Shown here: piece by piece, positions 37,432 through 43,403 of the stretch
Layout: each line of letters starts with the position of its first letter
Numbering within the stretch: the stretch's first letter is position 1
Assembly (NCBI GenBank): GCA_030645455.1
Contig: JAUSNA010000062.1
Location: 1 to 43,403, forward strand
DNA from: Candidatus Levyibacteriota bacterium
GTDB taxonomy: Bacteria > Patescibacteriota > Microgenomatia > Levybacterales > GWA1-39-11
Direction: 5' to 3'
DNA: 43,403 bases
Notes under the pieces: generated by a model
Told to the model about the DNA's origin: nothing
Database searches by the model: none
What the model saw: the letters and a program-made list of their open reading frames with translations, nothing else
Made by a program: the position numbers and the translations under genes

Positions 37432-39240
37432 ATGAGAAAAATTGCCCTGTTTTTCTTAATCGGATTTATTTATTTGGTATTTCCCAGAACATCGTTCGCA
37501 GCTTTAATTTTTGAAGATAATTTCGATCAATATTCCAATGGTAGTTTCCCTTCGAAATGGAGTGTATATAATAGTACATGCAATCCTATTTGGAAGGTAG
37601 AAACTGGAATTTTAAAAATAAAGAACGCGCCAGGATGTGTTACTCACTTAATTCCCAACACGTCAAACTGGCAAACCCCGTTGGATGATTACGTTGCCGA
37701 GTTTGATGTAAGGTTTATTAGTGGAATTGATAGGCACGTTTCCTACAGAATAAACCCAAACATACCATTTATTCGTGTGCTTCACTTTATTATACCTTCT
37801 GGTTTTGCGCTTGATACTGATAACCAAAACTACTTAACAAACATCGTTAAAGGTTATCAGAATAACGTTACATATCATTTTAAAGTTATAGTGACTAGTG
37901 AAAGAATTACAATTTACGAGTCGAACGGAAATACTGCGGATTTAGTCCTTACTAGAGATATATTCTTTACGAACCCCCTTCCTCCCGGGATGATAGGTTT
38001 GGGAAGTTCTCCTGGTGGTGGGAGTGGTATGACAGAGACTTGGTTTGATAATGTTAAGGTTACAACAATCGACAACTCTCTAGATGTTCCTCTTCTCAAG
38101 CAAACAGATCCATTATGGGCGGATGATATTTATGATTCCGCAGGCCTATGGACGACAGAGTCGCCAACCATAGGTAGGTGGGGGTGCGCAATTACTTCCG
38201 CTGCAATGGTTTTGAATTACCACAAGATCAATAAATTGCCTGATGGGACTTTGCTTAACCCAGGTACACTGAATTCATATCTGAAATCTACACCTGACGG
38301 ATATGTTAGAAACGGTTTGACTAATTGGCAGGCAATTACTGTAATGGCGACAAATGCAAAGCCTCAAAATCCATATTTTAATTTCAACTCTCTAGAATTT
38401 GCTTGGGGGAATGATAATCTTTCTGATCTGCAGGGCGATATAGATAATAATATCCCAAATATTTTAGAAGTAGATATGCCAAATGGTGGATCACATTTTG
38501 TTGTAGCAAGGGGAGTGGATGATGAGGAAGTCATTATAAATGATCCCGCTTTTGATCGTACTGATCTTGCTGAATATAGCAATTCTTATAAATCAACCAG
38601 AAGATTTGTTCCTTCAAATTCGGACTTGTCTTACATGATGTTTGTGGTCGATCCGCAGGTGGATATTTCTTTGAAAGATGGGCTTGGAAATACTATCGGG
38701 AATGTAGCTATGGAAAGCCCAATCGAGGATCCTTTAGGATTGCTTAACAATTCAAGTGGTCCGCTTAAGGTTGTTCATTTCAGCAAACCAGAAACGGACA
38801 ATTTTGTAGTTGAGATATCTTCGACTTCAACAAATGTATATCAACTAGACGGATATGTGTATGATGAAAATGGAGAGGTAAAACTATTTTCGAACAAGGG
38901 ATTTGTAAATTCTGGTAATTCGGATATGTTTGGGATAGATTTTGATAAATCGAATATCAATAACATTTCAATAAATAATCCGCAGAATACCTTGCAATCG
39001 TTAATAAGTGATTTGGATATTCTGATGCAGCTTGGTCATTTTACTAATAACGGTTCATATATTTCTATAAGAAATATACTTAATAATTCCCAGAGAATGC
39101 TTTTGGAAAATCCAAATGTATCAAAGAGACTTCTTGTCAACTTGAAGAAAATATTGATGGATGGGGAAAAAGACGGTATCGATGAGTTCGCAAGTCAGTA
39201 TCTTGTTGAGCAAATTACTCTTCTTCTTTCCGCATTATAA
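37432..39240 (+). CDS. Exported protein with LamG-like and C39-like cysteine peptidase domains
   Basis: This 602-aa protein has a signal peptide (IALFFLIGFIYLVFPRTSFA). A ~190-residue beta-rich domain with concanavalin/LamG-like character follows (FEDNFDQYSNGSFPSKWSVY, WFDNVKVTTID). Next comes a C39-like peptidase domain from ~residue 220: VPLLKQTDPLWADDIYD, Cys in RWGCAITSAAMVLNYHK, His in GGSHFVVARGV and Asp in IINDPAF. The last ~200 residues include a beta domain and a helical tail. It probably acts at the cell surface on peptides or peptidoglycan-linked substrates. The peptidase triad is visible; the substrate is unknown. Confidence 0.8.
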   Translation: MRKIALFFLIGFIYLVFPRTSFAALIFEDNFDQYSNGSFPSKWSVYNSTCNPIWKVETGILKIKNAPGCVTHLIPNTSNWQTPLDDYVAEFDVRFISGIDRHVSYRINPNIPFIRVLHFIIPSGFALDTDNQNYLTNIVKGYQNNVTYHFKVIVTSERITIYESNGNTADLVLTRDIFFTNPLPPGMIGLGSSPGGGSGMTETWFDNVKVTTIDNSLDVPLLKQTDPLWADDIYDSAGLWTTESPTIGRWGCAITSAAMVLNYHKINKLPDGTLLNPGTLNSYLKSTPDGYVRNGLTNWQAITVMATNAKPQNPYFNFNSLEFAWGNDNLSDLQGDIDNNIPNILEVDMPNGGSHFVVARGVDDEEVIINDPAFDRTDLAEYSNSYKSTRRFVPSNSDLSYMMFVVDPQVDISLKDGLGNTIGNVAMESPIEDPLGLLNNSSGPLKVVHFSKPETDNFVVEISSTSTNVYQLDGYVYDENGEVKLFSNKGFVNSGNSDMFGIDFDKSNINNISINNPQNTLQSLISDLDILMQLGHFTNNGSYISIRNILNNSQRMLLENPNVSKRLLVNLKKILMDGEKDGIDEFASQYLVEQITLLLSAL

Positions 39241-39243
39241 TTA

Positions 39244-39909
39244 TTATTTATAGTTTTTCAAAACTTCTGCAAGGGGGATGGGGTCGCTTATAAACACTTT
39301 GTATTCGTATTTACATGGGCAACTTATTGGTGATATAAATTCTTTAGATTCAACAAAGGATCGAATACTGTAATCAAAAACTACTATTTGGATGCTGGAA
39401 CCGACAGTTTTCAGTTGTCCATGAATTCCGCCAACCGGTCCATCTGCAGCAACCCCTTTAATAGTCTTAGTTTGATCAATTTTAATGTCATAGCCCCATC
39501 CATTTTTATCAAGTAGCTTCTCATAATAATCTCTGAAGTCTTGAGATTTATCTCGTTCCGCGTCGGAGTTAAACTCTATAGTGCTTATCCACTCTTTACC
39601 TGCTATATTGATATTTTGAATCGGATTCCCAAATCTGGTATACAAGAGGGTGTCTTTGTTTGAGTTCTGAATAGATTCCCGATCATTGCTATCAACTACT
39701 CTCCAGGGAAGATATGGGGCAACCTCCGGTGGAAGGATTGATGTGGAAGGGGTTAGGCTTGGAGTAGGGCTTTGTAACTTTTCATCTTTTTGAGGAGTGT
39801 CAGTTTGTTGTTGGAGGTTTTGTCTAAGCTTTAGCAAAATAACAACCAACTCGAGAATTAAAATTATCAAAAGAACAATGTTTAGAACAATTAAAAACTT
39901 TCTTTTCAT
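39244..39909 (-). CDS. Membrane-anchored exported protein, paralogue A
   Basis: This 221-aa protein has an N-terminal anchor (FLIVLNIVLLIILILELVVI), a Thr/Pro/Ser-rich linker, then a ~150-residue outer domain. The domain contains NIAGKEWISTIEF, a helical RDYYEKLLDKNGWGYD and KTIKGVAADGPVGG. The next gene has the same layout and the same motifs, so the two arose by tandem duplication. It ends with two Cys (SCPCKY). The family is not recognised; the function is probably extracellular. It starts 7 bases after the stop of its paralogue. Confidence 0.75.
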   Translation of the reverse strand: MKRKFLIVLNIVLLIILILELVVILLKLRQNLQQQTDTPQKDEKLQSPTPSLTPSTSILPPEVAPYLPWRVVDSNDRESIQNSNKDTLLYTRFGNPIQNINIAGKEWISTIEFNSDAERDKSQDFRDYYEKLLDKNGWGYDIKIDQTKTIKGVAADGPVGGIHGQLKTVGSSIQIVVFDYSIRSFVESKEFISPISCPCKYEYKVFISDPIPLAEVLKNYK

Positions 39910-39915
39910 AATTTA

Positions 39916-40539
39916 TTATATCTCTTTTTCATAGTTTTCCAATATTGTTGATATTGGCAGTGGGTTGCTAACAAAAACACGAACAATCGTAGTGCACGGA
40001 CAAGTATGGGTATCGGTTTGGGCTGTCAATACAAAAACCCGGACACCACCCCCTTCTTGTTTGACAAATGCCAATAGATTTCCGAGCGGGCCGTCAGCAG
40101 CAACCCCCTTAATGGTCTTGCCTTCAGCAATATCACTTGTATAATTCCAGCCATCTTTCGAGAGTGCATCAAGATAATGCGGGATAGGGCTCTTAGCGGA
40201 TTTTAGATCTTCAGTCGTATCGAAAACTTGAATGCTTATCCACTCATTTCCTGAAAGGGAAATTCCAGTGATTAATTCCCCTTTTTTAGTATGAAGAAAT
40301 GAATTTTTCTCTATACTTGCGATCGATTGCGGGTCAGTAATAAGCGCAGTTTTCCAACTCAGCCAGTCAGGTGCATAGGGAGGTTGTGGGTTTGGCGCAG
40401 TTGTAGGATCTGGAAAAAGGGAAGCTGTTGAAATAACGGTTGGTTTTGGGCTCAATAATCCATTTACAATAAACGCGACTTCATTTATAAGAACTATTGA
40501 TAGAATGACAATGAGTGTAATTAGTGATTTTCGTCTCAT
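39916..40539 (-). CDS. Membrane-anchored exported protein, paralogue B
   Basis: This 207-aa protein has an N-terminal anchor (LITLIVILSIVLINEVAFIV), a Pro-rich linker (TTAPNPQPPYAPDW) and an outer domain with SLSGNEWISIQVF, HYLDALSKDGWNYT and KTIKGVAADGPLGN. TIKGVAADGP is identical in paralogue A. It ends with a CPC motif region (HTCPCTTIV) like A. It is first of the two-gene unit, with a promoter just upstream. Function unknown. Confidence 0.75.
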   Translation of the reverse strand: MRRKSLITLIVILSIVLINEVAFIVNGLLSPKPTVISTASLFPDPTTAPNPQPPYAPDWLSWKTALITDPQSIASIEKNSFLHTKKGELITGISLSGNEWISIQVFDTTEDLKSAKSPIPHYLDALSKDGWNYTSDIAEGKTIKGVAADGPLGNLLAFVKQEGGGVRVFVLTAQTDTHTCPCTTIVRVFVSNPLPISTILENYEKEI

Positions 40540-40545
40540 ATTTAT

Positions 40546-40551
40546 ATAATA
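40546..40551 (-). promoter_or_regulatory. -10 element of the paralogue pair
   Basis: The minus strand reads TATTAT, exactly 6 bases before the ATG at 40539; no Shine-Dalgarno. Confidence 0.5.
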
Positions 40552-40607
40552 TCATCTACCTTTAGTGCTCTTCCAATCGACTATCAAAATCTGCAATAAT
40601 ATTAACT

Positions 40608-41447
40608 ATGGATAAGTTTTATGTCATCAAAAAGTCTGGCGAGAGGGAGGAGTATGACGAAGAAAAAGTGCGCCGCTCAATGAATAGAGTTGGTGTGCCC
40701 GATAATATTAAGTCTGAGGTTCTATCTCACATAAAGGAGAAATTTGAGAACAACCAGATGACAACTGATGATATTTTTAGGCATATTCTTGAATTTTTGG
40801 AACCTCGGGATAGAAAATCCTCTCTTCGTTTTAATTTAAGACAGGCAATTTTTGATCTAGGTCCTACAGGATTTCCTTTTGAACAATATCTGGCACAGAT
40901 TTTTAAGACTATGGATTATAAGGTTAGTACGAATAACATTATGAATGGCGATTGCGTAAGGCATGAAATAGATTTGTTGATAGAAAAAGAAGGACACCGA
41001 GAAATTGTGGAAGTAAAATTTCACAATCATCACGTTGTCAAGACAGACGTGCAGGTAGCACTTTACACTTACGCCCGGTTTTTGGATGTTAAAGAAAAAA
41101 ACGACATTGATAATGTTTGGCTAGTTACGAACACAAAGCTTACTTCTGATGCAATTTCATATGCCAACTGCAAAGGAATGCCTGTTATTGCTTGGAATTA
41201 TCCGGAAAAAGGTAACCTGCAGGATTTGGTTGAAGATCCCCAGATGTATCCGATAACGTTGCTTTCTTCGTTGTCGGAGTCCGAGAAAAAAAGGTTGATC
41301 GAAAAAAACGTAGTATTTTGTAGGGATCTATTTACAAAATCTGACGCAGAGCTTGCAGATCCTTTGATCAGAAATCAAAGTCTTCAGAAGGCCCGTGAAG
41401 ATGCGCTATTGGTCTGCCCTCTTCCATCTCCCAAAAGATCAGAATAA
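40608..41447 (+). CDS. ATP-cone domain fused to a PD-(D/E)XK nuclease-like domain
   Basis: This 279-aa protein has an N-terminal ATP-cone (residues ~1-90): FYVIKKSGEREEYDEEKVRR, SMNRVGVPDN and TTDDIFRHILEFLE. A restriction-endonuclease-like domain follows from ~105: FPFEQYLAQIFKTMDYKVS, CVRHEIDLLIEKEG with the catalytic-type Asp, and EIVEVKFHN supplying the E-x-K motif. ATP-cones sense ATP/dATP in NrdR and reductases, so this nuclease may be nucleotide-gated. The C-terminal ~60 residues are helical. It is a stand-alone gene before pyrB. Its target is unknown; DNA repair or defence is possible. Confidence 0.85.
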   Translation: MDKFYVIKKSGEREEYDEEKVRRSMNRVGVPDNIKSEVLSHIKEKFENNQMTTDDIFRHILEFLEPRDRKSSLRFNLRQAIFDLGPTGFPFEQYLAQIFKTMDYKVSTNNIMNGDCVRHEIDLLIEKEGHREIVEVKFHNHHVVKTDVQVALYTYARFLDVKEKNDIDNVWLVTNTKLTSDAISYANCKGMPVIAWNYPEKGNLQDLVEDPQMYPITLLSSLSESEKKRLIEKNVVFCRDLFTKSDAELADPLIRNQSLQKAREDALLVCPLPSPKRSE

Positions 41448-41517
41448 AATCCAAATATTTATTGTTGCGATAACGTATTTTATTTGGTAAAGTTAATTCC
41501 CGAAGGTCCTAAGTTTG

Positions 41518-42486
41518 ATGAAAAATACAAAGTCGACATTATCGGGGAAGTTTTACTCTGCAGACATAATCTCACTTGATCAATTCGATCCTGTAACTCT
41601 CAAAAAATTGTTTTCGCTCGTTCCCAAAATGGCATCAATTGCTAAAAATGCGCAGCCATCTAAATTGTTATCCGGAAAAATCGTGACCCTTCTTTTTTAC
41701 GAACCATCAAGTAGAACTTTTGCATCTTTTGCGGGGGCGATAAAGCAGCTTGGTGGGGAAACAATTGATATTCTAAATCCGTTGCAATTCTCCTCTGTCT
41801 CAAAAGGAGAAAATTTTGAAGATACAATACGTGTCTTTGAGGCGTATTGTGACGCAATTATTATTCGTCATCCGGAGATAGGAACTGCAAAAAAAGCAGC
41901 CTTAATCGCAGCATCGGTGCCAATAATTAATGCCGGAGATGGGAATGGTGAGCATCCTACCCAGGCGCTACTTGATCTTTATACAATTTATGAAAAATAC
42001 AAAAAACTAGATGGTCTTACCGGTGTTATGGCGGGTGACCCGCTTAATAGCCGCACAATCCATTCATTAATAAAGGGATTGTCATTGTATAAAAATAACA
42101 CAATATATTTGCTGTCTCCCAAAGAGTTGAGGCTCAACCGTGATGATTTTAATTCATATACAGAAAAAGGGGTAAAGCTTATAGAAATTTACAGTGAAAA
42201 AGAAATTCCAAAAAACGCTAACTTTTGGTATTGGACGCGTGTTCAAAAAGAAAGATTCAAAGACAAAAAAACATACGAAAAGGTAAAAGACAGTTTTTAT
42301 TTGACGTCAAATCTTATCAAGAATTTTGCAGGGAAAGATACAATACTTATGGATCCGCTTCCAAGAGTAGGCAACATAGATATGTCAGTAGACCAAGATC
42401 CAAGAGCCCTATATTTAAGAAATCAAATTAGGAATGGCATGTATGTGAGAATGGCTCTTCTCTCTCTCATTTTGAATAAAAAATAA
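41518..42486 (+). CDS. pyrB: Aspartate carbamoyltransferase catalytic chain
   Basis: This 322-aa protein catalyses carbamoyl phosphate plus aspartate to carbamoyl aspartate in pyrimidine synthesis. Signatures are FYEPSSRTFASFAGA (carbamoyl phosphate site), GDGNGEHPTQALLDLYTI, MAGDPLNSRTIHS, DPLPRVGNID and RNQIRNGMYVRMALL. The ORF track starts at a TTG one codon earlier; ATG at 41518 is preferred. It ends 3 bases before carA, so the two are one operon. No regulatory chain (pyrI) is visible in the window. Confidence 0.95.
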   Translation: MKNTKSTLSGKFYSADIISLDQFDPVTLKKLFSLVPKMASIAKNAQPSKLLSGKIVTLLFYEPSSRTFASFAGAIKQLGGETIDILNPLQFSSVSKGENFEDTIRVFEAYCDAIIIRHPEIGTAKKAALIAASVPIINAGDGNGEHPTQALLDLYTIYEKYKKLDGLTGVMAGDPLNSRTIHSLIKGLSLYKNNTIYLLSPKELRLNRDDFNSYTEKGVKLIEIYSEKEIPKNANFWYWTRVQKERFKDKKTYEKVKDSFYLTSNLIKNFAGKDTILMDPLPRVGNIDMSVDQDPRALYLRNQIRNGMYVRMALLSLILNKK

Positions 42487-42489
42487 ATA

Positions 42490-43403
42490 ATGGTAACCGG
42501 AAAATTAGTACTATTCGATGGAACTACTTTTTCGGGATCTTCATTCGGAAAAGAGATAAGTACCTCAGGAGAAGTTGTTTTTACCACGGGGATGGTTGGA
42601 TACGTTGAGGCATTGACAGACCCTTCGTACGCAGGACAGATATTGGTTTTTACATATCCTCTTATTGGTAACTATGGAGTTCCCGATAGCAAATATTTTG
42701 AGTCAGAAAAAATACATGCTAGAGCAGTTATTGTTTGTAACTATACTGACACTCCTTCACATCATGCCAGTAAGTTAAGCTTTGGAGAGTGGCTAGAGAA
42801 AGAGGGAGTTGCAGGTCTTGAAATATCTGACACAAGATTTATTACACAAAAATTAAGAACTTCTGGTTCAATGCTCGGTAAAATTGAGATAGGTGTGAAT
42901 GGTAGAAATATCAAACTATTCGACCCGAATAAAGTTAATCTTGTCTCCCAGGTTTCAACTAAAGACGTAACTGTTAGGGGTAGTGGAAAGAAAAAAATAG
43001 TACTCATTGATTGCGGTTCAAAGAGGAATATTGAAAGATCCTTATTAAAAAGAGGCGTCCAGGTGACAACCGTTCCTTGGGATTATGACATATTTGATAA
43101 GAACATTTCCTGTGATGGAATTTTGATTTCAAACGGCCCCGGAGATCCCAAAATGGCGACAAAAACGATTGAAATTATAAAAAAAGCTCTTTCAAAAAAA
43201 ATTCCGACATTCGGAATTTGTCTCGGCAATCAGCTACTGGCACTTGCTGCAGGAGGTGATACCTTTAAGTTGAAGTATGGTCACAGGAGTCAAAACCAAC
43301 CCTGTATTTTAGAAGGGGGAAAGCGATGCTATATTACAACACAAAATCATGGATATGCTGTGGGGAAAATCCCTCCCGGTTATAAAGAATGGTTTACAAA
43401 CGC
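42490..43403 (+). CDS. carA: Carbamoyl phosphate synthase small subunit, truncated by window edge
   Basis: It is missing from the ORF track because it runs past the window end. About 304 codons are visible, starting MVTGKLVLFDGTTFSG. The N-terminal CPSase small-chain domain includes GEVVFTTGMVGYVEALTDPS. The class I glutamine amidotransferase domain has ISNGPGDPK and the catalytic Cys in FGICLGNQLLALAAGG, then KLKYGHRSQNQP and TTQNHGYAV. It supplies ammonia to the large subunit (carB, expected just downstream). ATG lies 3 bases after the pyrB stop. Confidence 0.95.
   Translation, partial: MVTGKLVLFDGTTFSGSSFGKEISTSGEVVFTTGMVGYVEALTDPSYAGQILVFTYPLIGNYGVPDSKYFESEKIHARAVIVCNYTDTPSHHASKLSFGEWLEKEGVAGLEISDTRFITQKLRTSGSMLGKIEIGVNGRNIKLFDPNKVNLVSQVSTKDVTVRGSGKKKIVLIDCGSKRNIERSLLKRGVQVTTVPWDYDIFDKNISCDGILISNGPGDPKMATKTIEIIKKALSKKIPTFGICLGNQLLALAAGGDTFKLKYGHRSQNQPCILEGGKRCYITTQNHGYAVGKIPPGYKEWFTN

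Noticed and set aside
43213-43239. CarA has GICLGNQ instead of the usual GICLGHQ
   Set aside because: The position before Gln varies in class I amidotransferases (G-x-C-x-G-x-Q). The nucleophile Cys and the later His-containing segments are present, so the enzyme looks intact.
1-43403. UGA recoding to Gly (as in Absconditabacteria/Gracilibacteria)
   Set aside because: Conserved families are full length without in-frame UGA, and UGA ends the 18709 and 21506 genes.
1-43403. CRISPR array or cas genes
   Set aside because: No regularly spaced repeats or Cas motifs were seen. Repeats at 12190-12253 are short AT-rich drift, not an array.

Overview
The window looks like a chromosomal segment of a Candidate Phyla Radiation (Patescibacteria) bacterium, probably of the Microgenomates type. 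The evidence is the gene set: a family of short VirB2-like pilins, a VirB6-like membrane protein and a VirD4-like ATPase typical of these genomes; class II ribonucleotide reductase with cobalamin salvage but no B12 synthesis; and many envelope proteins without recognisable homologues. UGA is a stop: it ends the 18709 antitoxin-like gene and the 21506 small ORF, and long conserved families such as NrdJ and PyrB are open without reassigning it. The genome therefore does not use the UGA=Gly code of Absconditabacteria/Gracilibacteria. The lineage call is inference from gene content.

Layout. 1-11.2 kb is an envelope/secretion region: a truncated coiled-coil protein, a small conserved protein, three VirB2-like pilins and a fourth pilin-like domain fused to a large ectodomain (all minus strand), then a P-loop ATPase/winged-helix regulator, a 1067-aa cytoplasmic protein of unknown function and a VirB6-like protein. 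11.3-17.3 kb holds a DUF5667 exported protein and a deoxyribonucleotide/cobalamin operon: nrdR, nrdJ, a cobalamin riboswitch, pduO, a second cobalamin riboswitch and an unknown zinc-ribbon protein. Its promoter overlaps a pair of NrdR boxes. 17.3-18.3 kb has comF and a small HTH gene. 18.30-23.15 kb is an integrative element inserted in the 3' end of the tmRNA gene and bounded by an 11-bp direct repeat. It carries a DUF3467 gene, a toxin-antitoxin pair, an XRE regulator, several unknown genes and a large serine recombinase coupled to a 48-aa ORF. ssrA (tmRNA) and smpB follow at once.

24.3-31.6 kb carries a membrane operon (PH-like domain protein, 2-TM protein, PP2C-like/propeller protein), a coiled-coil SpoIID-domain protein, tRNA-Ile(UAU) and a VirD4-like ATPase. 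31.7-32.3 kb has two tRNA-Ser genes around a frameshifted GIY-YIG gene, then a short repeat that duplicates the tRNA 3' end. 32.5-40.5 kb is mixed: unknown membrane proteins, TspO, a DnaQ-GIY-YIG fusion, a RibD-like reductase, a methyltransferase, a C39-like exported peptidase and two paralogous anchored proteins. The window ends with an ATP-cone/nuclease fusion and the pyrimidine genes pyrB and carA (carA cut by the window edge).

A theme runs through the window. Many first genes have a sigma70-like -10 hexamer ending 6-10 nt before the start codon and no Shine-Dalgarno, which predicts leaderless mRNAs. Some operon-internal genes have recognisable Shine-Dalgarno sequences. This rule was used to choose several starts that differ from the supplied ORF track.
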